From NCBI GenBank assembly GCA_013316495.1, contig WSMP01000090.1:1-6395 (forward strand): 6,395 nt of DNA, read 5' to 3'. The DNA comes from Angelakisella sp. (lineage in GTDB: Bacteria; Bacillota; Clostridia; Oscillospirales; Ruminococcaceae). A program made the translations under genes and the position numbers. Below, piece by piece: positions 1-6,315 of the stretch. The first letter of the stretch is position 1; each line of letters opens with the position of its first letter. A model generated the notes under the pieces. The model saw nothing but the letters and a program-made list of their open reading frames with translations, ran no database searches and was not told the origin of the DNA.

Positions 1-2
1 TT

Positions 3-404
3 TTCCAGGTCGCCAATCTTCACCGGGATGACCTCCTCCACCGGCTCCCCCAGAAGGGGGGGTACCTCATCTCCTACGAGGAGAGCGAGGCCACCGGCTT
101 TGAGGGGGCGAAGACCACCCTGCTGTACGAGGAGGAGGCGGAGCGTGTCACCCTCACCCGCTCCGGCAGCGTCAACACCCAGCTGATTGTGGAAAAGGGC
201 AAGCGCCACCAGTGCAGCTACGACCTGGGCTTTGGCAGCATGATCATCGGGGTCAGCTGCGACCGTCTCCAGAGCAGCCTTTCCGACGAGGGGGGAGACA
301 TTTATTTTGGCTATTCCCTGGACCTGAACACCGCCCTCACCAGCGAAAACCAGGTGATGGTCTCGGTGATACCCCAGCCAAAGGAGCAGGAAGTAAAACG
401 ATAA
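3..404 (+). CDS. DUF1934 / YwiB-like protein, 5' end missing
   Basis: This reading frame is open from the window edge to a TAA at 402-404, giving 133 visible residues; family members are usually about 140, so perhaps 20 N-terminal residues lie outside the window. DUF1934 proteins are small calycin-like beta-barrels of unknown function found in Firmicutes, typically encoded immediately before argS, as here. Recognisable family segments are YLISYEESEATGFEG (visible residues 21-35), the KTTL strand, the GKRHQCSYDLGFGSMIIGV core (66-84) and the closing YSLDLNTALTSENQVMVSV stretch (104-122). There is no signal peptide or membrane segment in the visible part. The gene ends 15 bases before argS with no terminator between, so co-transcription is likely. 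An internal GTG at 189 could be mistaken for the start, but family similarity clearly extends upstream of it. The first 18 or so residues resemble the family only weakly. The family call is firm; the function is unknown. Confidence 0.85.
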   Translation, partial: FQVANLHRDDLLHRLPQKGGYLISYEESEATGFEGAKTTLLYEEEAERVTLTRSGSVNTQLIVEKGKRHQCSYDLGFGSMIIGVSCDRLQSSLSDEGGDIYFGYSLDLNTALTSENQVMVSVIPQPKEQEVKR

Positions 405-419
405 AAGGAGCGCCATAAA

Positions 420-2114
420 ATGAGCATCAGTGTTGCCGCAAATACCCAGGAACAGATTCGCAGGATGATTCTGGAGGCCATCCGGGCCGCCCAGGCGGCT
501 GGGGAGCTGCCGGAGGGGGAACCGGCGGACTACGCCGTGGAGGTCCCCGCCGACACCGCCAAGGGGGACTTCGCCACCAACGCCGCCATGGTGAACGCCA
601 AGGCCTTCCGGATGCCCCCCCGGAAGCTGGCGGAGGCCATCACCTCCCGGCTGGACCTGGCCGGGAGCGGCATTGCCCGGTGGGAGGTGGCCGGTCCGGG
701 GTTCATCAACTTCTTTATGGATCCCGGCTGGTTTGTGGCCCAGGTCCGGGACATCCTGGAAAAAGGGGAAAACTACGGCCGCAGCAGCTACGGCCAGGGG
801 AAAAAGGTGATGGTGGAGTTCGTCTCCGCCAACCCCACCGGCCCCATGCACATGGGCAACGCCAGGGGCGGGGCCATCGGGGATGTGCTGGCGGAGGCCT
901 TCATCTGGTCCGGCCACGACGCCACCCGGGAGTTCTACGTCAACGACGCCGGCAACCAGATTGAAAAATTCGGGAAGTCCCTTTCCGCCCGCTACCGCCA
1001 GCACTTTTTGGGGGAGGAGGCGGTGGAGTTCCCGGAGGACGGCTACCACGGGGAGGACATCAAGGAGCACGCCAAGGCCTACGCCGAGGCCCACGGGGAC
1101 AGCCTCCTGGCCCTTTCCGAGGAGGCCCGCAAGGAGGCCCTGGTGGCCTACGCCCTGCCCAAAAACATCCAGGCCCTGAAGGACGACCTGCACACCTACC
1201 GCATTGATTTTGACCGGTGGTTCCTGGAAAGCCAGCTCCACCCGGAGGCCATTGAGGCGGTCATCCAAAAGCTGGAGGAGATGGGGGCCATCTACCGGGA
1301 GGAGGGGGCCGTCTGGTACCGGGCCACCCGCTTTGGCGGGGAAAAGGACGAGGTTCTGGTGCGCCAAAACGGCATCCCCACCTACTTTGCGGCGGATATC
1401 GCCTACCACTACAACAAGTTCGCCGTCCGGGGGTACGAACGGGTCATCAACATCTGGGGGGCGGACCACCACGGCCATGTTGCCCGCCTGAAGGGGGCGA
1501 TGGACGCCATCGGCCTGGAGGGGGACAAGCTGGACATTGTGCTGATGCAGCTGGTGCGCCTGATGAAGGACGGGGAGCCCTACCGCATGAGCAAGCGCAG
1601 CGGCCGCTCCATCACCCTGGCGGACCTCATCCAGGAAATTCCCATCGACGCCGCCCGGTACTTCTTCAACATGCGGGAGCCCGGCTCCAGCTTCGATTTT
1701 GACCTGGACCTGGCGGTGAAGGAGCAGAGCGACAACCCGGTGTACTACGTCCAGTACGCCCACGCCAGGATATGCAGCATCCTGAAAAACCTCCGGGCCG
1801 AAGGCATCGTCCCCCGGCCGGTGGAGGACGGGGAGCTGGAGCTGCTGGCCTCCCCGGAGGAGCGGGAGCTTATCCGCCGCCTGGGCCGCCTGCCCCAGGA
1901 GCTTATTGACACCGTCCGGGATTACGACCCGGCCCGCCTCACCCGGTATGTCTACGACGTAGCCACCCTCTTCCACAAGTTCTATAACACCTGCCGGGTG
2001 AAGGGAGAAGCGGACAACCTCCAGCAGGCCCGCCTGGCCCTCTGCACCGCCACCCGCACCGTCATCGCCAATGTTTTGGGCATCCTGAAGATTTCCGCCC
2101 CGGAGGTCATGTAA
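420..2114 (+). CDS. argS: Arginyl-tRNA synthetase (ArgRS, class I)
   Basis: This 564-residue protein matches the usual bacterial ArgRS length. The cytoplasmic enzyme charges tRNA-Arg with arginine using ATP and needs the tRNA present to activate the amino acid. Visible landmarks run in the expected order: the N-terminal Arg-tRNA-synt-N domain (about residues 8-100, with KGDFATNAAM at 48-57); the EFVSANPTGPMHMGNARGG catalytic segment, where HMGN (144-147) replaces the textbook HIGH, a form I associate with clostridial ArgRS; the EFYVNDAGNQ motif (171-180); the WGADHHGHVARL motif (346-357); MSKRSG (390-395), which replaces KMSKS; and the C-terminal anticodon-binding helical domain from about 435, starting with YYVQYAHARI and ending in the typical SAPEVM. 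The ATG at 420 is preceded by AAAGGAG at 404-410 with a 9-base spacing, which supports this start. No T-box leader is seen in the 15-base gap; any such control would lie upstream of the window. The gene is intact. Confidence 0.98.
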   Translation: MSISVAANTQEQIRRMILEAIRAAQAAGELPEGEPADYAVEVPADTAKGDFATNAAMVNAKAFRMPPRKLAEAITSRLDLAGSGIARWEVAGPGFINFFMDPGWFVAQVRDILEKGENYGRSSYGQGKKVMVEFVSANPTGPMHMGNARGGAIGDVLAEAFIWSGHDATREFYVNDAGNQIEKFGKSLSARYRQHFLGEEAVEFPEDGYHGEDIKEHAKAYAEAHGDSLLALSEEARKEALVAYALPKNIQALKDDLHTYRIDFDRWFLESQLHPEAIEAVIQKLEEMGAIYREEGAVWYRATRFGGEKDEVLVRQNGIPTYFAADIAYHYNKFAVRGYERVINIWGADHHGHVARLKGAMDAIGLEGDKLDIVLMQLVRLMKDGEPYRMSKRSGRSITLADLIQEIPIDAARYFFNMREPGSSFDFDLDLAVKEQSDNPVYYVQYAHARICSILKNLRAEGIVPRPVEDGELELLASPEERELIRRLGRLPQELIDTVRDYDPARLTRYVYDVATLFHKFYNTCRVKGEADNLQQARLALCTATRTVIANVLGILKISAPEVM

Positions 2115-2156
2115 GGAGCAGCGCCCGTAAATCTATCCCCACGAAGGAGGAGACCC

Positions 2157-3965
2157 ATGTCCTTCCCCAAGGAGAATATCCGCAACTTCTGCATCATCGC
2201 CCACATCGACCACGGCAAGAGCACCCTGGCCGACCGCCTTTTGGAGGCCACCGCCTCCATCTCCCAGCGGGAGATGGAATCCCAGATTCTGGATAACATG
2301 GAGCTGGAAAAGGAGCGGGGCATCACCATCAAGGCCAGGGCGGTGCGCCTCTACTACGACGCCGATGACGGCCAGCGGTATCAGTTCAACCTCATCGACA
2401 CCCCCGGCCACGTGGACTTCGGGTACGAGGTGAGCCGCTCCCTGGCCGCCTGCGAGGGGGCGGTGCTGGTGGTGGACGCCAGCCAGGGCATCGAGGCCCA
2501 GACCCTTGCCAACACCTACCTGGCGGTGGACCACGACCTGGAGATCGTCCCGGTCATCAACAAAATCGATCTCCCCGCCGCCGACCCGGAGCGGGTGGCC
2601 CACGAGGTGGAGGATATCATCGGCATCCCCGCCCTGGACGCCCCCCGCATCTCCGCCAAAAACGGCCTGAACATCCACGAGGTGCTGGAGCGCATCGTCT
2701 CCGACGTTCCCCCGCCGGCGGGGACCGACGAGGCGCCCCTGAAGGCCCTTATCTTCGACTCTGTATACGACCCGTATAAAGGCGTCATTGTATACGTCCG
2801 GTTGGTGGAGGGCTCGGTAAAGCCGGGGATGACCATCCGGATGATGGCCACCGGCGCCCAGTTTGGGGTGGTGGAGGTGGGGTCCATGGGGGCCACCTCC
2901 CTCACCCCCCTGCCGGTTCTCTTCGCCGGGGAGGTGGGGTATATCACCGCTTCCATCAAGACGGTGCAGGACACCCGCGTGGGGGATACTGTCACCGGGG
3001 CGGAAGATCCCACCCCGGAGCCCCTGCCAGGCTACCGCAAGGTAAACCCCATGGTCTTCTGCGGCATCTACCCCGCCGACGGGGCCAAATACCCGGACCT
3101 GCGGGAGGCCCTGGAAAAGCTCCAGCTTAACGACGCCTCCCTCTCCTTCGAGCCGGAGACCTCGGTGGCCCTGGGCTTCGGCTTCCGGTGCGGCTTTTTG
3201 GGGCTTCTCCACATGGAGATTATCCAGGAGCGGCTGGAGCGGGAGTATAACCTGGACCTCATCACCACCGCCCCCAGCGTGGTTTACCGCCTCACCCTCA
3301 CCAGCGGGGAAACGGTGAATATTGATAACCCCACCAACTACCCGGACCCCGCCGCCATCGCCGGGGCGGAGGAACCCTTTGTAAAGGCCAGCATCTTTAC
3401 CCCCACCGAGTTTATCGGCACCATTATGGAGCTGTGCCAGGGCCGCCGGGGGATTTATAAGGACACCAAATACCTGGATACCGACCGGGTGGAGCTCCAC
3501 TACGACCTCCCCCTGGCGGAGATTATCTACGATTTCTTTGACGCCTTGAAATCCCGCACCAGGGGCTACGCCAGCTTTGATTACGAGCTTTCCGACTACC
3601 GGGAGAGCCGCCTTGTGAAGCTGGACATCCTCCTGAACGGGGAGATGGTGGACGCCCTTTCCTTTATCGTCTTTGCCGATAACGCCTATCCCCGCGCAAG
3701 AAGAATGGCGGAAAAGCTGAAGGAGCACATCCCCCGCCAGCTCTTCGAGGTGCCCATCCAGGCGGCGGTGGGGGGCAAAATCATCGCCCGCGAAACGGTG
3801 AAGGCCATGCGCAAGGACGTGCTTGCAAAATGCTACGGCGGCGATATCACCCGCAAAAAGAAGCTGCTGGAAAAACAGAAGGAGGGCAAAAAGCGGATGC
3901 GCCAGCTGGGCACCGTGGAGGTCCCCCAGGAGGCCTTTATGGCCGTCCTCAAGCTGGATGACTAA
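2157..3965 (+). CDS. lepA: Elongation factor 4 (LepA), ribosome-associated GTPase
   Basis: This 602-residue protein has the standard LepA length. LepA is a translational GTPase that binds the ribosome; back-translocation and initiation/assembly roles have both been proposed. All G motifs are present: AHIDHGKS (G1, 15-22), RGITIK (G2, 54-59), DTPGH (G3, 81-85), NKID (G4, 135-138) and SAK (G5, 166-168). The beta-barrel domain II covers about 195-285. Domain III carries the LepA hallmark FGFRCGFLGLLHMEI (341-355). The domain-V-like part contains SIFTPTEFIGTIMELCQGRRG (412-432). The LepA-specific C-terminal domain ends with the signature CYGGDITRKKKLLEKQKEGK (559-578) and the closing VEVPQEAFMAVL. 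These features separate it from EF-G and TypA. AAGGAGGA at 2144-2151, five bases before the ATG, fixes the start. The 42-base gap after argS has no terminator, suggesting an operon. Residue 89, after VDF, is Gly where Ser/Thr is common. hemW, often found next to lepA in Firmicutes, is not here. Confidence 0.98.
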   Translation: MSFPKENIRNFCIIAHIDHGKSTLADRLLEATASISQREMESQILDNMELEKERGITIKARAVRLYYDADDGQRYQFNLIDTPGHVDFGYEVSRSLAACEGAVLVVDASQGIEAQTLANTYLAVDHDLEIVPVINKIDLPAADPERVAHEVEDIIGIPALDAPRISAKNGLNIHEVLERIVSDVPPPAGTDEAPLKALIFDSVYDPYKGVIVYVRLVEGSVKPGMTIRMMATGAQFGVVEVGSMGATSLTPLPVLFAGEVGYITASIKTVQDTRVGDTVTGAEDPTPEPLPGYRKVNPMVFCGIYPADGAKYPDLREALEKLQLNDASLSFEPETSVALGFGFRCGFLGLLHMEIIQERLEREYNLDLITTAPSVVYRLTLTSGETVNIDNPTNYPDPAAIAGAEEPFVKASIFTPTEFIGTIMELCQGRRGIYKDTKYLDTDRVELHYDLPLAEIIYDFFDALKSRTRGYASFDYELSDYRESRLVKLDILLNGEMVDALSFIVFADNAYPRARRMAEKLKEHIPRQLFEVPIQAAVGGKIIARETVKAMRKDVLAKCYGGDITRKKKLLEKQKEGKKRMRQLGTVEVPQEAFMAVLKLDD

Positions 3966-3981
3966 GCTGTAGTTGTACAAT

Positions 3982-4052
3982 TCTGGGGCTATGACCCAGC
4001 CCCCGCTTCTTTTTTCTCACCCGTGAGAAAAAAGAAGCAAAAAAGAACGGCC
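3982..4052 (+). repeat. Composite double-hairpin dispersed repeat, copy 1
   Basis: The element has two adjacent hairpins and a conserved tail. Hairpin A is CTGGG (3983-3987) paired with CCCAG (3995-3999). It is followed by a C-run. Hairpin B is a perfect 16-bp inverted repeat, GCTTCTTTTTTCTCAC (4005-4020) against 4023-4038, with only two bases between the arms. The purine-rich tail has the form GCAAAAAAGAACGGCC (4037-4052). The same order and largely the same sequence recur at 6316-6389 in the same orientation. The T-run is inside the stem rather than after it, so hairpin B is not a classical intrinsic terminator. Copy 1 begins 17 bases after the lepA stop codon. Its origin is not known; a REP-like or MITE-like element is an inference. 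No transposase lies in the window. Confidence 0.75.
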
Positions 4053-4065
4053 GGGGTGCCCCCGG
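4051..4065. repeat. Small GC-rich hairpin beside repeat copy 1
   Basis: CCGGGG (4051-4056) pairs with CCCCGG (4060-4065) around the 3-base loop TGC. It begins within the last bases of the composite repeat's tail and could be a further module of that element. The second copy cannot settle this, because the corresponding stretch runs past the window edge. Confidence 0.55.
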
Positions 4066-4081
4066 TGTCACTCCCTACCCA

Positions 4082-4101
4082 GCGCGAGGCAAGCCTCGCG
4101 C
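4082..4101. repeat. Perfect 9-bp GC palindrome
   Basis: GCGCGAGGC (4082-4090) and GCCTCGCGC (4093-4101) are perfectly complementary with AA between them; in RNA the loop would open to at least four bases. No T-run follows on the plus strand, and the minus-strand side is not T-rich either, so it is not a clear intrinsic terminator. It could be part of a longer form of the upstream composite repeat or an independent palindromic site. Confidence 0.6.
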
Positions 4102-4140
4102 CTTGAGCGAACAGAAAGACATTTATAAGTGCCTGGAGTC

Positions 4141-4182
4141 TTAAACAGCAACATCAAAACACATCGAAGCCCCGCTGTTTAA
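4141..4182. repeat. Spaced 9-bp inverted repeat TTAAACAGC / GCTGTTTAA
   Basis: TTAAACAGC (4141-4149) is perfectly complementary to GCTGTTTAA (4174-4182), with a 24-base spacer. The inner arms AAACAGC/GCTGTTT are the same as those of the terminator-like hairpin at 4206-4241, so this may be a degenerate second copy of that terminator. Its long spacer and AT-rich outer arms make it a weaker stop signal by itself. Confidence 0.5.
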
Positions 4183-4205
4183 AATCCGGGGGCATTTTGG
4201 GGACC

Positions 4206-4241
4206 AAAAAACAGCCAGGGTGCAAAAACCCCGGCTGTTTT
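4206..4241 (-). terminator. Probable bidirectional Rho-independent terminator
   Basis: AAAACAGCC (4208-4216) pairs with GGCTGTTTT (4233-4241). After one mismatch, GGG (4218-4220) pairs with CCC (4229-4231), leaving an 8-base loop. Read on the minus strand, the stem runs into six T residues (complement of A 4206-4211), the standard layout for ending the DUF1963 transcript 55 bases after its stop codon. Read on the plus strand it is followed by TTTTCATTTT, so it may also stop the argS-lepA transcript. The position between two converging genes fits this dual role. Confidence 0.8.
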
Positions 4242-4296
4242 CATTTTCACCCTGCCGGACGGGGCGCCGCAGCACCCTGCCCAGCTCCAGCGGCTT

Positions 4297-5193
4297 TCAT
4301 CCGCACTGTAAAATCAGCCAGACCCTGTCAAAATTCCCCGCCGCCAGGTCCTGCTTTTTTATCCAGAAGTAGATGCAGCCGCAGTCCCCCCACATCAGCT
4401 CAAAATCCTCATCCTCCACCGTCCCCATCTGGAGCAGCAGCACCCAGTCGCCGGCGGCAGCTTCGATTGCCTCCTTCTCCTCCGGGGGGATGGGGGGCAG
4501 CCCGTGGCCGAGGGAGTACCCCCGAATCACCTGTTCACACTCTATCTCCATGGGGTTTTGGATCAGGTCGGGCCACCCCAGCAGATGGCTGTCGTACTGC
4601 CAAAAGCACCCCCGCTCTTCGGCCAAAGCCTGGTAGCGCTGGTAATTGTCATCGTCCTCCCCCAGGAGCTCCGCCAGAGCCGGAGCCTGGCCGTCCAAAT
4701 TGTCCCAGGAGGGCAGGCTGGAAGCCGCCGTCAGGGTGATGGCCTGCTCCGGCAGGTGGAAGTCCTCCTCCATCTCCGGGGGGAAATCCACCTCCACCAG
4801 CCTTTCCTCCGCCGGGGTCCAGCAGACCCTGGCGGCGCCCTTGTGGTCAGGGTCGTATCCCCAGGGCTGGCTGTCCAACTCGTAGAAGAAACTAAGAAGC
4901 CCGCTTTTGGGCAGCAGCCCCGTCTTGTCCAGGGGCACCGCCTCCGCCAGGTCGATTTGGCAGAGGAAGGACAAGGGGCGATGGACAGGGATCTTGGCGA
5001 AGCTCTTCCCATCATAATGCAGCGTCTCCCCGTCGTACCAGGGCCAGACGAACCCCGCCGGAAGGTGGGGCCTGCCGCCAAACTTGCTGGCCCCCATCCG
5101 GGACGGCTTCTCCCCAGGGTGGTACTGAATGCGCAGACAGCCCTTGGCCGCCTCCGCCAGAGCCTCTTCCAATGCCTGCTGGTGCTTTTCCAT
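4297..5193 (-). CDS. DUF1963 / YwqG-family protein, function unknown
   Basis: This 298-residue protein belongs to the DUF1963 family, whose best-known member is Bacillus subtilis YwqG (about 260 residues). Its biochemical role is not established. Family landmarks visible here are SKFGGRPHLP (36-45), PLSFLCQIDLAE (73-84), GLLPKSGLLSFFYE (92-105), QPWGYDPDHKGAARV (109-123), LLGWPDLIQNPMEIEC (204-219), the acidic-aromatic block DWVLLLQ (249-255) and MWGDCGCIYFWIKKQDL (267-283), ending FDRVWLILQC. The protein is acidic, without a signal peptide or membrane helix, so probably cytoplasmic. The ATG at 5193 is preceded by an AGGGAGG-type site (complement of 5204-5210), ten bases upstream, which lies just after the tsaD stop codon. 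With a 20-base gap and no terminator, it is most likely the second gene of a tsaD transcript. Genomes often carry such proteins as isolated accessory genes, so a functional link to t6A synthesis is not implied. Confidence 0.9.
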   Translation of the reverse strand: MEKHQQALEEALAEAAKGCLRIQYHPGEKPSRMGASKFGGRPHLPAGFVWPWYDGETLHYDGKSFAKIPVHRPLSFLCQIDLAEAVPLDKTGLLPKSGLLSFFYELDSQPWGYDPDHKGAARVCWTPAEERLVEVDFPPEMEEDFHLPEQAITLTAASSLPSWDNLDGQAPALAELLGEDDDNYQRYQALAEERGCFWQYDSHLLGWPDLIQNPMEIECEQVIRGYSLGHGLPPIPPEEKEAIEAAAGDWVLLLQMGTVEDEDFELMWGDCGCIYFWIKKQDLAAGNFDRVWLILQCG

Positions 5194-5213
5194 CTTTCTA
5201 AGCCCTCCCTATC

Positions 5214-6227
5214 CTAAAACCCGCTGTCAATCTCCATATAAGGCCGCCCGTTCAGGTCCATTCCGGCGGTGTTCCCCGCCAGCAGCTCGTAGTACCCCTG
5301 GGCCCCAATCATAGCGGCGTTGTCGCCGCAAAGGGGCAGCTCCGGCATGTACAGCTGCCAGCCGTTTTCCTGGCAGCCCTGCTCCACCCGCTCCCGCAGC
5401 CAGCTGTTGGCGCTGACCCCCCCGGCGATGGCGACGCGCCTTTCCCCCGTGTCACGGGCGGCGGCCTCCAGCTTGTCCCACAGGATGCCGCTTACCTTGC
5501 GGCAGAAGCTGGCGGCCAAATCCTCCGGGGCAAGGGCCTCCCCCTTCTGGGCGGCGTTGTGGCTGAGGTTGATGACGGCGGTCTTGAGGCCGGAAAAGCT
5601 GAAATCGTATTTCCCCGCCGTGTGGGGGGTGGGCAGGGGGTAGCGCTCCGGGTTGCCGTCCCGGCTGATGCGGTCCAGGGCCACCCCGCCGGGGTAGGGC
5701 AGGCCCACGCTCCGGGCGGCCTTGTCAAAGGCCTCCCCGGCGGCGTCGTCCTGGGTGCGCCCCAGGATGCGGTAGGTGGTGTAGTCCTCCACCTGGACGA
5801 TGTGGCTGTGTCCCCCGGAGACAATGAGGCAGAGGAAGGGGGGCGTAAGCTCCGGGTGGGTGATGTAGTTGGCCGCCACGTGCCCCCGGATGTGGTGCAC
5901 CGGCACCAGCGGCTTCCCCGCCGCCAGGGCCAGACCCTTGGCGAAGTTCACCCCCACCAGCACCGCCCCGATAAGGCCCGGAGCGGCGGTGACGGCGATG
6001 GCGTCCACCTCCGCCAGGGCGGCGCCCGCCTCCGCCAGGGCCAGGCGGGTGACCTGGACGATGTTTTCGGTGTGGCGGCGGCTGGCAATCTCCGGCACCA
6101 CGCCGCCGTAAATCTGGTGCTCCCGTACCTGGGAATCAATAACCGAGGACAGCACCCGCCGCCCGTCCTCCACCACCGCGGCGGCAGTCTCGTCGCAGGA
6201 GGACTCGATGGAAAGCAGTTTCATCAT
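5214..6227 (-). CDS. tsaD: tRNA N6-adenosine threonylcarbamoyltransferase TsaD (YgjD/Kae1/Gcp)
   Basis: This 337-residue protein matches bacterial TsaD length. With TsaB and TsaE, TsaD transfers threonylcarbamoyl from threonylcarbamoyl-AMP to A37 of ANN-decoding tRNAs, making t6A in the cytoplasm. Older annotation as O-sialoglycoprotein endopeptidase is obsolete. ASKHA-fold motifs are visible: IESSCDET (7-14), GGVVPEIASRRH (41-52), the metal-binding HHIRGH (ligands H112 and H116), VSGGHS (136-141), DDAAGEAFDK (160-169), PYPGG (177-181), FSGLKTA (211-217), AGGVSAN (268-274) and CGDNAAMI (300-307), with D302 as the expected third metal ligand. The gene starts with two ATG codons in a row (6227 and 6224); AGGAG at 6232-6236 sits 4 bases before the first and 7 before the second, so the second may be the real start (336 residues). 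It has its own promoter at 6260-6288 and precedes the DUF1963 gene. tsaB and tsaE are not in this window. The gene is intact. Confidence 0.97.
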   Translation of the reverse strand: MMKLLSIESSCDETAAAVVEDGRRVLSSVIDSQVREHQIYGGVVPEIASRRHTENIVQVTRLALAEAGAALAEVDAIAVTAAPGLIGAVLVGVNFAKGLALAAGKPLVPVHHIRGHVAANYITHPELTPPFLCLIVSGGHSHIVQVEDYTTYRILGRTQDDAAGEAFDKAARSVGLPYPGGVALDRISRDGNPERYPLPTPHTAGKYDFSFSGLKTAVINLSHNAAQKGEALAPEDLAASFCRKVSGILWDKLEAAARDTGERRVAIAGGVSANSWLRERVEQGCQENGWQLYMPELPLCGDNAAMIGAQGYYELLAGNTAGMDLNGRPYMEIDSGF

Positions 6228-6231
6228 ACCG

Positions 6232-6236
6232 CTCCT
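6232..6236 (-). promoter_or_regulatory. tsaD ribosome binding site (AGGAG)
   Basis: On the minus strand this reads AGAGAGGAGCGGT followed by ATGATG. The spacing is 4 bases to the first ATG and 7 to the second. The more usual spacing favours the second ATG, at 6222-6224. Confidence 0.75.
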
Positions 6237-6259
6237 CTCTGGAAAACTGTGATGCTCCT

Positions 6260-6288
6260 ACTATAATACGAAACGCCGCTTTTTGCAA
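6260..6288 (-). promoter_or_regulatory. Sigma-A-type promoter for tsaD
   Basis: On the minus strand, TTGCAA (-35, complement of 6283-6288; 4 of 6 match TTGACA) is followed by a 17-base spacer and TATAGT (-10, complement of 6260-6265; 5 of 6 match TATAAT). Transcription would start near 6253, giving a leader of roughly 25 bases with room for the ribosome site only. The stretch stands out as AT-rich against GC-rich surroundings. A shifted -10 reading of TATTAT is also possible. Confidence 0.65.
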
Positions 6289-6315
6289 CAGGTCCAACTG
6301 CATTGCCTATGCCAA

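Larger units (their letters stand above)
3966..4296. other. Non-coding convergent intergenic region rich in inverted repeats
   Basis: These 331 bases separate the end of lepA from the end of the converging DUF1963 gene. I see no credible gene: reading frames crossing it are short, proline/arginine-rich or antisense shadows. In order it holds a composite double hairpin (3982-4052), a 6-bp hairpin (4051-4065), a 9-bp GC palindrome (4082-4101), a spaced 9-bp inverted repeat (4141-4182) and a terminator-like hairpin (4206-4241). The remaining pieces, about 4102-4140 and 4242-4296, show nothing I can assign. Confidence 0.8.

Noticed and set aside
189..404. A short 71-residue protein starting at GTG 189
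   Set aside because: DUF1934 similarity continues upstream in the same frame, so this is an internal codon of a longer gene cut by the window edge.
843..866. Degenerate HIGH motif (HMGN) as a sign of a broken ArgRS
   Set aside because: The rest of the enzyme is complete, and HMGN with MSKRSG is, to my knowledge, a normal form in clostridial ArgRS.
2133..3980. A 615-codon minus-strand open frame covering all of lepA
   Set aside because: It mirrors lepA in antisense; LepA motifs are unmistakable on the plus strand. The antisense product is low-complexity (Gly, Val, His and Leu rich) and matches no family I know. GC-rich third positions commonly keep antisense frames open.
4005..4038. The long hairpin as a Rho-independent terminator for lepA
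   Set aside because: The T-run lies inside the 5' arm, and the hairpin is followed by purines (CAAAAAAGAA), not U residues. The second copy lies away from any gene end visible here, so a simple terminator role is unsupported.
3966..4296. CRISPR array, tRNA gene or riboswitch in the intergenic region
   Set aside because: There are no regularly spaced direct repeats, no cloverleaf with a T-arm consensus and no T-box core; the structure present is a series of independent inverted repeats.
4197..4739. A 180-codon plus-strand open frame starting in the intergenic region
   Set aside because: It starts within the terminator region, its product is proline/arginine/serine rich, and most of it lies antisense to the DUF1963 gene.
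4504..5217. A 237-codon plus-strand open frame opposite the DUF1963 gene
   Set aside because: The minus strand carries clear DUF1963 motifs, a ribosome site and a downstream terminator; the plus-strand product has no recognisable motif and no good ribosome site.
5559..6266. A 235-codon plus-strand open frame opposite tsaD
   Set aside because: TsaD motifs cover this stretch on the minus strand. The antisense product is rich in Gly, Val and His repeats typical of a shadow frame.
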